This document shows positions 13,928 to 21,808 of a stretch of 33,980 bases of DNA, one piece after another; positions within the stretch are counted from its first letter, which is position 1; each line of letters opens with the position of its first letter. This stretch comes from Myxococcaceae bacterium (GTDB lineage Bacteria > Myxococcota > Myxococcia > Myxococcales > Myxococcaceae). The notes under the pieces are model-generated. The model made no database searches. It was not told the origin of the DNA and worked only from the letters and a program-made list of their open reading frames with translations. Made by a program: the position numbers and the translations under genes. The stretch covers positions 1 through 33,980 of the forward strand of contig JALOQF010000048.1 of assembly GCA_025459425.1 (NCBI GenBank). The letters run 5' to 3'.

Positions 13928-14844
13928 AGCCCCGCGCCGACGCCGTGCCGCGAATCGCCCTGGGCGCCTACCTCGCCGTGCACTTCCTCATGTTGCTGCC
14001 GTTCGGCACCGAAGTGTTCTCGAACGAGGGCGTCTTTCCCGCCGAGGCCAGCCCGCTGTTGCACCTCTTCCCCAACGTGCTCGCGCTGTCCGATGCGCCG
14101 TGGGCCGTGACGGGGCTGCTGCTCGTCGGCGTGCTGGCGGCGATGGCGCTGGTGGTGGGAACCCGACAACGAGTCGCAGCCCTCGTGTGCTGGTACGTCT
14201 GGGCGTGTCTCTTCGGCCGAACGCCGCTCATCTCGAACCCGAGCATTCCGTACGTGGGGCTGCTGCTGATGGCGCTCGCTGCGAGACCGGTCGGCACTGA
14301 GCGGCTCTCGAGACCGCTGTTCACGGTGGTCTGGGTGTTGATGGCGCTCGGCTACTCGTACAGCGGGTGGACGAAGCTCGACAGCGCATCCTGGCTCGAC
14401 GGCTCTGCCATCGCGCACGTGCTCGAGGGCCCGCTGGCGCGCCCCGGCGGACTGCAGGTGGTGCTGCTCGCGCTTCCGCCAGTCATGTTGCGCGTCGTGA
14501 CGTGGGGGGTGCTCGGCCTCGAGTTGGCCTTCGCGCCGCTCGCGTGCGTGGCGCGCCTGCGGCCGTGGTTGTGGGCGACGATGCTGGCGCTGCACGTGGG
14601 GCTCGTGGTCCTCATCGACTTCGCCGACTTGAGCCTCGGCATGGTGCTGCTGCACCTCTTCACGTTCGACCCGCGATGGCTCCCACGGCGCGCGTTCTTC
14701 AGGGCCGTGCGCCGAACCCTGGCGAGGTCCTTCGTGCCAGATGAAAGCAGCGAGGTGTCACCTGCGAGTCCGAGCCAGCCGCAGCCCCGGCAGCGCGCCC
14801 TGTCAGGGGAGACCGCCGCGGCGATGCTCCGTCACCGGCCCTGA
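13924..14844 (+). CDS. Multi-pass membrane protein, HTTM / vitamin K-carboxylase-like
   Basis: The 306-residue product has about seven hydrophobic segments between residues 10 and 245. The motif Y-S-Y-S-G-W-T-K-L at about 141 and a long aromatic-rich helix bundle fit bacterial HTTM-type proteins, distant relatives of gamma-glutamyl carboxylase. A positively charged, Ser/Pro-rich cytoplasmic tail follows. The catalytic lysine of true carboxylases cannot be assigned with confidence, so no carboxylation activity is claimed. It is translationally coupled (4-nt overlap) to the fatty-acid-hydroxylase-like gene, so the two proteins probably act together on a membrane lipid or lipid-linked substrate. 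Confidence 0.7.
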   Translation: MKPRADAVPRIALGAYLAVHFLMLLPFGTEVFSNEGVFPAEASPLLHLFPNVLALSDAPWAVTGLLLVGVLAAMALVVGTRQRVAALVCWYVWACLFGRTPLISNPSIPYVGLLLMALAARPVGTERLSRPLFTVVWVLMALGYSYSGWTKLDSASWLDGSAIAHVLEGPLARPGGLQVVLLALPPVMLRVVTWGVLGLELAFAPLACVARLRPWLWATMLALHVGLVVLIDFADLSLGMVLLHLFTFDPRWLPRRAFFRAVRRTLARSFVPDESSEVSPASPSQPQPRQRALSGETAAAMLRHRP

Positions 14845-14973
14845 CGCTCGTGCCCTGACGGGCGTGCCACCAATGCCAGAATTCTGAGTCTTGCTCGGCA
14901 CGCGCGTGCCTCCCCTGACGCGCACTTGCACCGGCGCGGTCCGGTACGGACTTTGAAAAACGTCAGCAGCGTC

Positions 14974-16785
14974 ATGTCACGCCACCACCTCGTGTTGTCT
15001 CTGCTCGTGCTCGCTGGCTGCCCGGGCCCGGTCTTGGGTCCCGATGATGGAGGCGTCCCGGAACCCGCCGACGGCGGACGCGGCGACGCGGGACAGGTCG
15101 ACGACGCAGGGCGGCCCGACGACGGGGGCCTGCTGGAGGACGCGGGCCACGCCGACGCTGGACCCTCGCCTGCTCCTTCCGACGGCGGCGTGCACTTTCT
15201 CGACTGGTTGACCGAGCGCGGCGCGCCCCTGTCGCCGGTGGTCGAGGCCGAGGTGTCGGGCCGGGCCTTCGCCCTCTCGGACACCGCCTATGCCGTCGAG
15301 TCTGACTGCGACGCCGGCGCCTGCACCTATACCTGGTACACGAGCGCTGGCGCGGTGCTGCGACGGCACGTCGGCCTCTCGCCCGTCGCCACCGACAGCT
15401 TCTCTCCCGACGGGACGAAGTTCGCCGCGGTCGAAGTGTCCACGCGCTTCGTCTGCAGCGCGATGGGCGCGAGCCTGCCGCTCGTCGAAGGGACCTGGGG
15501 CCTCTACGACGGCCTCACCGGAGAACGGCTCACGTCGTCTGGCCCGCTCGTCACCGACCCCGGCCTCATCAACAGCGCCTTCACCCGGCACGGCTCCATC
15601 GTTCGACGGGAGCGCTACGACCGCGTGACGTGCGAGCAGGTCGAGTCGACGCCGCTGCTGACGACGCCGCCGTACACGGTGCCCGAAGCGCTCGCTGGCG
15701 CGCCGAGCGACCCGGGCCAGGTGCCCTACGTCGAAGACGACCTCGCCGATGGGCGGCTCGTCGTGAGCGGCCGGGTCGGGCTGACGATGCCGTTGGGCGT
15801 GATGCGACCGAGAGACGGCAGCTCGTACGTGTCGCTCGATGCCGACCACCAGACGTTCCGAGAGTCGGGCGGGTTTCTGCACGTGCTCGGTGGCTGGCCG
15901 CTGACCCGGGTCGCGACGCTCCCGCCAGCCGGTGCTCCCGCTCCCGGTGCCCGCCTGCCGTCGAACGAGGCGTTCTTCAACGTCGCCGTCTTCTCGAAGC
16001 AGTTCGTGATGGCCTGTGCCCAGGACCGGCCAGGGGAGCGGCGGTGTGATGCGGTCGACGGTTCGGGCGTTCTCCCGCTGCGGAGCACCACCACAGGCCC
16101 TGCGCTGCCAGCCGTCGCGGGAGCCCTCGCGCTCGCCGTGTACGCGACGCCCGACGGTGGTGTGGAGCGGCTCGACCTCTCGAGCGGGGCGCGCTCGGCC
16201 CTCGACGTGCCGGCCACCACCGTTCGGCCCGCCGGCCGCGGAGACGGCTTTCTCCTGAGCGCGACCGAGCGGGCGTGGGGCCTCACGCGCGGAGCCCCGT
16301 TTCCACTCGGTGAGCGTGTGCGCGCGGTGCTCCCCGGCGCGACGCAGGTCGACCAGCCGCAGTCCGACGTCGTCTTCATCGTCTCGTCGAACGACACCGG
16401 CAGCCGCACCTTCCTCGACGTGTGGAACGTGAAGGAAGGCCGGGTGGCGCGCGTCACCGACCAGCTCGTCTTCAACCCGCCCTTCAACGCGCCGTTCACC
16501 GCCGACACCAGCTGTGGTGCGCCGGGGTTTTTGCGCAGCCTGGGCCCGTCGCTCGCCTCGGCGTCCCAGCCGGGCCGCTTCATTCACTTCACGACGTCGG
16601 TCCCGGGGCCACAGCCGAAGCTCGAAGTCTTCGTGATGCCGAGCGACCTCTCGGCTCCGCCGCGCCGAATCGCCGAGCTCGACCCCGACCAGTGCAGCCC
16701 GCCGCTCATCTCGCCGAGCGGGCGGAGGCTGTGGCTGCCGGTGGTGACGAACGATGGTGTTCGCGTCGTGCTGGCGACGCTCTGA
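14974..16785 (+). CDS. Lipoprotein with Asp/Gly linker and beta-propeller-like body
   Basis: The ATG at 14974 gives 603 residues with a clean lipoprotein signal (L-V-L-A-G-C, C16). Residues 23-65 are an Asp-Gly/Asp-Ala-Gly linker of the myxobacterial type. The rest is beta-rich, with recurring propeller-like phrases such as S-F-S-P-D-G-T-K-F-A-A-V and L-I-S-P-S-G-R-R-L-W-L-P-V, like TolB or WD40 blades. Cysteines occur in pairs that may form disulfides. The protein is expected on the envelope surface. No enzymatic motif is visible and no specific function is claimed. An upstream GTG at 14926 would destroy the signal peptide and is not used. Confidence 0.82.
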   Translation: MSRHHLVLSLLVLAGCPGPVLGPDDGGVPEPADGGRGDAGQVDDAGRPDDGGLLEDAGHADAGPSPAPSDGGVHFLDWLTERGAPLSPVVEAEVSGRAFALSDTAYAVESDCDAGACTYTWYTSAGAVLRRHVGLSPVATDSFSPDGTKFAAVEVSTRFVCSAMGASLPLVEGTWGLYDGLTGERLTSSGPLVTDPGLINSAFTRHGSIVRRERYDRVTCEQVESTPLLTTPPYTVPEALAGAPSDPGQVPYVEDDLADGRLVVSGRVGLTMPLGVMRPRDGSSYVSLDADHQTFRESGGFLHVLGGWPLTRVATLPPAGAPAPGARLPSNEAFFNVAVFSKQFVMACAQDRPGERRCDAVDGSGVLPLRSTTTGPALPAVAGALALAVYATPDGGVERLDLSSGARSALDVPATTVRPAGRGDGFLLSATERAWGLTRGAPFPLGERVRAVLPGATQVDQPQSDVVFIVSSNDTGSRTFLDVWNVKEGRVARVTDQLVFNPPFNAPFTADTSCGAPGFLRSLGPSLASASQPGRFIHFTTSVPGPQPKLEVFVMPSDLSAPPRRIAELDPDQCSPPLISPSGRRLWLPVVTNDGVRVVLATL

Positions 16786-16786
16786 G

Positions 16787-16803
16787 TGGGCGCCCGACGC
16801 CCA
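16787..16803 (+). terminator. Possible hairpin just after the lipoprotein stop codon
   Basis: TGGGCG-CCCGA-CGCCCA is a perfect 6-bp stem with a 5-nt loop beginning 2 nt after the TGA at 16783-16785. It lacks a T tract, so intrinsic termination would be weak. Placement is the main support. Confidence 0.3.
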
Positions 16804-16948
16804 GGGCGGGCAGAAGTCGCCGAAGCCTCGTGGCTGGAGACCAGGTCGGAGCTGTGTGCAGCTCGTCTCCCGAGGGCATGCGCGGCCCGTGCGCTGACGC
16901 ACCACGTTTCGTTCCAAGGCGCCGAACTGCGGGCTACCGTCGCGGTCC

Positions 16949-19090
16949 ATGTCAGCTGACGTACCGTCGTTCGGGGACAAGGTCCGTTACCAGGTCGACC
17001 GGTTCCTCTCGTGGAGCCCCTTCGCCCGCTTCGTCGGCCTCTTCGGGCTCTCGTTCATCCTCGTCTTCTGCTGCGCGGTGCTGGCGAAGCTGGTGATGCC
17101 GCCGCCGGAGGACCCGAACGACACCTTCGACCTCTTCGAGGCGCTGTGGTGGGCGATGACGCGCGTCGCCGACGCCGGCACCATGGGCGACGACAAGGGC
17201 ACGCTGGTGCGCTTCGTCGCCACGCTCGCCACCTTGAGCGGCGTCGGCGTCGTCGCGCTCCTCATCGGGCTCGTCTCGAGCACCATCGGCGACAAAATCG
17301 AAGACCTGCGCAAGGGCCGCAGCCCCGTCATCGACGAGGGCCACACCCTCATCCTCGGCTTCAACGAGAAGGTGTTCGCGATTCTGCGCGAGCTGCGCGA
17401 GGCCAACTCGAACCAGGCGCAGGCGTCCATCGTCATCCTCTCCGAGACGGACAAGGAAGAGGTCGAGAACGCGGTGCGCGAGCGCATGGGCGACATGGGG
17501 CCGACGCGGGTGGTGGTGCGCCAGGGCAGCCCCTTCTCGGTGCACGACCTGCGCAAGGTGGGCGCTGGGCGCGCGAAGAGCATCATCGTGCTCGCCGGCG
17601 AGGAAGAAGAAGGCGCGGAAGACACGCACGACCTGGTGGCCATCAAGACGCTCCTCGCGCTGCGCCGCATTCCCGGGGCGCTGTCGAAGAACCACGCCGT
17701 CGTCGAGCTGCTCGACGCCTCGCGCCGCACCGTCGTCGAGCAGCTGGGCGCGGGCGGCGTCGAGGTGGTGGCGATGGCCGAGACGCTGTCGCGCATGATG
17801 GTGCAGACGGCGCGGCAGAACGGGCTCGCTGCCGTGTACCGCGACCTGCTCACCTACGAGGGCAGCGAGTTCTACTTCACGCCGGTGGGCGCGCTCGCTG
17901 GCAAGGAGTTCCGTGAGGCCCAGTGGGCCACGAAGGACGCGGTGGTGTGCGGCGTGCGGCGCGCCCAGGCGCAGGGTCCGGCCGTCTGCACCCTCAACCC
18001 GCCCGACGACTTCCCCCTGCAGGACGGCGACGAGCTGCTCGTCATCGCCGAAGACGACGACAGCTTCTCGCTCACGGCGGCGCACCAGCCCACGGTGCCC
18101 GAGGCCTTCCAGGGCGCGACGCCGATGGCGCGCAAGCCCGAGCGGCTCCTCATCTGCGGCATGAGCCCCAAGCTGGGCGACATGCTTCGTGAGTTCGACA
18201 ACTACGTGCTGCCCGGCAGCGAGGCCTGGCTCATGCCCGGCCAGGACAAGGACGCCTTCACCGAGTTCATCAAGGCCGAGGTGGGCGGGCTCAAGAACTT
18301 GAAGCTCAAGCACGTCGAGGGCGACCCGACGCTGCCCGAGGCGCTCAAGCGTGTCGTCTCACCGGACTTCGTGGTGGCGATGGTGGTGGCCGACATGGCC
18401 CGCCCGGTGGACGAGGCCGACGCCCGCACCGTCATCACCGTGCTGCTGCTTCGCAACTTCTTCCGCGCCTTCAAGGACAAGAAGCCGCGCATCATCTCCG
18501 AGATTCTCGACCCCCGGACGAAGGACCTGCTCGAGACCGACTACGGCGCCGACTTCGTGGTGTCCGCCGAGATGACGTCGATGCTGCTGGCCCAGGTGTC
18601 CGAGCGACGCGAGCTCAACGCCGTCTTCGCCGACCTCTTCGACTCGGACGGCAACGAGCTCTACCTCAAGCGCGCGGCCTGCTACGCGCTGCTCGGCTAC
18701 ACCACGCCCTGGCTCACCGTGCAGAAGGTGGCCCGGCAGCGCGGCGAGGTGGCCATCGGCTACGCCAAGCTCGGCGGCACGCCCATCATCAACCCGAAGC
18801 AGGACGAGGCCATCGTCTTCGCCGAAGAAGACCGCGTCATCGTCATCGCCCAGGACGACAGCGAGGCGGTGGGCGACCAGCGCGGAGGCGACCTCACCGA
18901 GCCACCCTCGTCGCCGCTCGTCGACACGAAGGCTCCCGAGGCCAGGACACCCGGGCCCGGCCGCTCGGCGCTGCTGCCGCCCGAAGGCCCGAAGGCGCCC
19001 GACACGAAGCCGGTGTCGGCCGGGCCGCGCGTCGAAGGCCCCAGCACCCAGCCCCGGCCGCCCCTGCCCACCAAGCCACGGGGGACGTGA
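16949..19090 (+). CDS. CASTOR/POLLUX-type ion channel with two RCK domains
   Basis: This 713-residue inner-membrane channel has TM1 (about 27-49), a pore helix (61-73), an A-D-A-G-T filter region (74-78) and TM2 (87-112). An RCK domain from about 130 (H-T-L-I-L-G-F-N-E-K) and a second from about 394 (E-R-L-L-I-C-G-M-S-P-K-L-G-D) follow. The A-D-A-G filter in place of G-Y-G, and the paired RCK layout, match the CASTOR/POLLUX (SYM8) family known from plant symbiosis and from bacteria. Ion choice is therefore not simply potassium. The cytoplasmic RCK pair would gate the pore through ligand binding, perhaps Ca2+. The last ~70 residues are a Pro/Lys-rich disordered tail. Neighbours give no clue to physiology. 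Confidence 0.92.
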   Translation: MSADVPSFGDKVRYQVDRFLSWSPFARFVGLFGLSFILVFCCAVLAKLVMPPPEDPNDTFDLFEALWWAMTRVADAGTMGDDKGTLVRFVATLATLSGVGVVALLIGLVSSTIGDKIEDLRKGRSPVIDEGHTLILGFNEKVFAILRELREANSNQAQASIVILSETDKEEVENAVRERMGDMGPTRVVVRQGSPFSVHDLRKVGAGRAKSIIVLAGEEEEGAEDTHDLVAIKTLLALRRIPGALSKNHAVVELLDASRRTVVEQLGAGGVEVVAMAETLSRMMVQTARQNGLAAVYRDLLTYEGSEFYFTPVGALAGKEFREAQWATKDAVVCGVRRAQAQGPAVCTLNPPDDFPLQDGDELLVIAEDDDSFSLTAAHQPTVPEAFQGATPMARKPERLLICGMSPKLGDMLREFDNYVLPGSEAWLMPGQDKDAFTEFIKAEVGGLKNLKLKHVEGDPTLPEALKRVVSPDFVVAMVVADMARPVDEADARTVITVLLLRNFFRAFKDKKPRIISEILDPRTKDLLETDYGADFVVSAEMTSMLLAQVSERRELNAVFADLFDSDGNELYLKRAACYALLGYTTPWLTVQKVARQRGEVAIGYAKLGGTPIINPKQDEAIVFAEEDRVIVIAQDDSEAVGDQRGGDLTEPPSSPLVDTKAPEARTPGPGRSALLPPEGPKAPDTKPVSAGPRVEGPSTQPRPPLPTKPRGT

Positions 19091-19317
19091 GTCGAGGCCG
19101 CAAGGCTTTCTGGCTCGCGCACCCCCGGCAGCGCGACACCGTCGACGGTCGAACCGAAGCGGGAGTGCAGGGGGAGGACTTCGCGATGGAGCGCCTCCCG
19201 CGGTTGCTTTCGACGGCCAAAGCGCTGCAACGGCGCAGAGGTGGAACGACTCGAGGCGGGCTTCGCGCGCGTGACGAGCCTGCAATCGTGACGGCGTTGG
19301 TGCGTGTCGTCACCCGC
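19091..19317. other. Intergenic region, 227 bp
   Basis: This lies between the channel gene and the small lipoprotein. It holds the upstream region of the latter. No clear promoter, dyad or RNA gene is visible. Confidence 0.4.
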
Positions 19318-19680
19318 ATGATGCGCTGGCTGCCTGCCCTGGTGGTGGTGACTGCGGGCTGTGGGCCGCCCTGCCGGGCCGTCTCGGCTCCAGCCACCTT
19401 CGTGTACTGCCCGGCGCCTCGGGCCGACGTCTCGTTCGTCTGCTCTGCGACCGCCTCGGACGGGCGCAACGAGACGCTCATGGGGCGCTGCCTCGTCACG
19501 GTGCGTGACGGCGGCATCGACTTCTTCGTCGAAGGCGAAGCCTGCGACCGCCTGCCGTTGCCGGCTCCAGTCTCAGGGGTTCGCTGCGAAGTCCCGCCAC
19601 TCTCGCCGGGCCCCTGGGTCATCGCCGGTGTGCTCCGCGAGCTGCCCGCAGATGGCGGCGTCGCAGCCCCGCGGCCCTGA
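19318..19680 (+). CDS. Small cysteine-rich lipoprotein
   Basis: From the ATG at 19318 (a second ATG follows directly) the product is 120 residues with a lipoprotein signal ending T-A-G-C (C14). The mature part has six or more further cysteines (P-P-C-R-A, V-Y-C-P-A, F-V-C-S-A, G-R-C-L-V, E-A-C-D-R, V-R-C-E-V), suggesting a compact disulfide-bonded domain. No family is recognised. The frame is open back to 19087, but the added 77 residues look unlike protein and would hide the signal. It converges on the kinase gene with 9 bp between stop codons. Confidence 0.65.
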   Translation: MMRWLPALVVVTAGCGPPCRAVSAPATFVYCPAPRADVSFVCSATASDGRNETLMGRCLVTVRDGGIDFFVEGEACDRLPLPAPVSGVRCEVPPLSPGPWVIAGVLRELPADGGVAAPRP

Positions 19681-19689
19681 TGGCCCGCT

Positions 19690-21654
19690 TCACTGCGCGA
19701 GGAGCCGCACCTTCACCTGGCCGTTCACCGGGAGCGGACCTTCGATGGGCGGGAAGCCCTCGCGTTGGAGGACGCGGGCGATGCACTGCTCGAGGCCGCC
19801 GCCGGCGCCGCTGCCCAGCAGCTTCGCGTTCACCACTCTTCCACTCTGCTGCAGGGTGATGAGGAGCGCGGTGCTGCCGTCGACCTTCGCCGTCTCGTCC
19901 GGGTACTTCACCTGGCAGCCGCGCAGCTTCGGCCCGAAGCGGCTCATCACTTCGGCCACCGACTTCGCCGAGATGCGAATCGGCTTCCGAGGGGCGCCTG
20001 CGGCGGGGCGTCGCGTGCCTGCGTCGGCGGGGCCGGAGCCCGGCTCGACGCCAGCATCGAGTGCGTCCTCGGTGGCTCCCGCGTCGGCGAGCGCCACGTC
20101 GGCGCCGGCATCGTTGGCAGCGGGGGGCGGGCCAGCGTCGACCTCGACCGCGGGCAACGGCGTCAGCACCGCAGGTGGTGGAGGCGTGGCCACCGGCTCC
20201 GGGGGCTTTGGCGTTCGCGAGAGCCAGAAGCCGCCCACGCCCAGCCCGGCCATCAGCACCGCGGCGCCGAGCGCCACCAGGCCCCGTCGACCACCGCCCG
20301 TGCCGGGCGCGGCTTCTCCACGCAGAATCGCGCGCACCTCGTCACGCACCTCGACCATCGACTGCGGCCGCAGCTCGCGGTGTTTCTGCAGGCACTTCTC
20401 GACGAGCGTTCGCAGCCGCGGCGGAATCGACTCGCCAACCTGGTTCCTGGCCGGGAGCGGCGCGTACGGCTTCGTGATGATCTGCACCGCGATGTTCACG
20501 AAGTTCGGCGCGTCGAAGGGGAACGCCCCGGTGAGCAGCTTGTAGAGAATGACGCCCACGGCCCACACGTCGCTGCGCGCGTCGACGGCGTCGCCCTGGG
20601 CCTGCTCCGGCGACATGCAGATGGGCGTGCCGATGATGGCGCCCTCGGTGGTGGCTACCATGGCCTTGCCGTCGGTGTCGGTCAGCTTGGCGACACCGAA
20701 GTCGAGCACCTTCACGTAGTCCTTCGAGCCCCCGCGCTCGATGAGCATGATGTTGTCGGGCTTGACGTCGCGGTGCACGACGCCGACCCGGTGCGCGGCC
20801 GCCAGCGCGTCGCACAGCTGCTCGACGATGCGCAGGGCCCGCGCGAGGTCGACCGGCTGCTCCTCGATGAGGTCGCCCAGGGTGCGGCCCTGGAGGAACT
20901 CCATCACGCAGTACACCGCCGAGGGCCCCGCCTCGCCCGGCTCCTGCACGAAGTCGCTGATCTCCACGATGTGCTCGTGGTTGATCTGATTCACCGTGCG
21001 CGCTTCCTGGAAGAAGCGCTGAATCAGCTCTGGCTGCTGGTACTGCTCCGGGCGCAGCACCTTGATGGCGGCGAGCCGGCCGAGCGACTGGTGGCGCGCC
21101 TTGAAGACGTGGCCCATCGAGCCCTGCCCGAGGAGCGCCTCGATGTTCCAGGGGCCGAGCGACGTTCGGGTGACCGGCTGCGAGCCCGACGGCCTGGGCC
21201 CCGAGGTGAGCGTCTTGTCGAGGCGCACCAGCGCCCGCTTGAGCTCCGAGAGGTTGGCGAAGCGGGCCGACGGGTCTGGCGAGAGGCACTTCGCCACCAC
21301 GGCCTCGAGGTGGGCGGCGCGGGCCGGGAGCGGGGTGCCATCGGGTGGCTTGCCGGTGAGCGCGTGCACCAGCAGCGCGCCCATGGCGTAGACGTCGCTG
21401 CGGGGCGTCGGCGGCCCGCCACGTTGCCGCTCTGGCGCCGAGGCGCCCGCGACGGGCAGCGCGTCGGGTACGTTCGCCTCGACGACGCGCCCGTAGAGCG
21501 TCACCCGCGCCGGCGCGACGTCACCGAGCGTCTCGGCCGAGGCCGACTTCTCGAAGCGGTCGCAGAGGCTCCACACCACCCGCACGGCCTCGTCCACCGG
21601 CAGCGGGCCTGACTGCAGGCGTTGCTCGAGGGTGACGCGGCCATCGACGGACAT
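19690..21654 (-). CDS. Transmembrane Ser/Thr protein kinase with N-terminal degenerate kinase lobe and C-terminal AgmX/PglI-like domain
   Basis: The 654-residue protein has four parts. Residues 1-145 look like the C-lobe of a second kinase: S-D-V-Y-A-M-G-A-L-L-V-H-A-L-T-G-K-P and C-L-S-P-D-P-S-A-R-F are there, but no glycine loop, catalytic lysine or HRD. Residues 165-445 are a complete Hanks-type kinase with loop G-Q-G-S-M-G (176-181), K198, H294-R-D296, D318-F-G and A/G-T-P-I-C-M-S-P-E. A TM helix is at 458-478, followed by a Pro/Asp/Ala-rich periplasmic linker. The end (about 560-654) resembles the TonB-like AgmX/PglI C-terminal domain, with C580 and C624 probably paired. The kinase faces the cytoplasm and the tail the periplasm, fitting signal transfer from the envelope. 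Two envelope protein genes lie upstream on the same strand, 154 bp away. Confidence 0.93.
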   Translation of the reverse strand: MSVDGRVTLEQRLQSGPLPVDEAVRVVWSLCDRFEKSASAETLGDVAPARVTLYGRVVEANVPDALPVAGASAPERQRGGPPTPRSDVYAMGALLVHALTGKPPDGTPLPARAAHLEAVVAKCLSPDPSARFANLSELKRALVRLDKTLTSGPRPSGSQPVTRTSLGPWNIEALLGQGSMGHVFKARHQSLGRLAAIKVLRPEQYQQPELIQRFFQEARTVNQINHEHIVEISDFVQEPGEAGPSAVYCVMEFLQGRTLGDLIEEQPVDLARALRIVEQLCDALAAAHRVGVVHRDVKPDNIMLIERGGSKDYVKVLDFGVAKLTDTDGKAMVATTEGAIIGTPICMSPEQAQGDAVDARSDVWAVGVILYKLLTGAFPFDAPNFVNIAVQIITKPYAPLPARNQVGESIPPRLRTLVEKCLQKHRELRPQSMVEVRDEVRAILRGEAAPGTGGGRRGLVALGAAVLMAGLGVGGFWLSRTPKPPEPVATPPPPAVLTPLPAVEVDAGPPPAANDAGADVALADAGATEDALDAGVEPGSGPADAGTRRPAAGAPRKPIRISAKSVAEVMSRFGPKLRGCQVKYPDETAKVDGSTALLITLQQSGRVVNAKLLGSGAGGGLEQCIARVLQREGFPPIEGPLPVNGQVKVRLLAQ

Positions 21655-21808
21655 CGGTTGACGGGACTGTAGCGTGAGGCCGCTCGGGTTGATCCACTTT
21701 CGGCCGTTCGAGCTGACGAACGTCGCGCCTGGGTTTCAGGCCCGACGCTCGCCGAGCGTGACGGCCGTGCGGAGCGAGCGGGCGAACGCCGGGCCCACGG
21801 CAAGCCTG
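21655..21808. other. Gap of 154 bp between the FecR-domain gene and the kinase gene
   Basis: This is long enough for a separate kinase promoter, but no terminator-like hairpin with a T tract is seen. The three minus-strand genes could therefore still form one transcript. No ribosome-binding site is obvious before the kinase ATG. Confidence 0.4.

Noticed and set aside
16952-18313. Long minus-strand frame of about 450 codons opposite the channel gene
   Set aside because: Its product is a low-complexity His/Arg/Glu/Ala-rich string, and the plus strand encodes an unmistakable channel.
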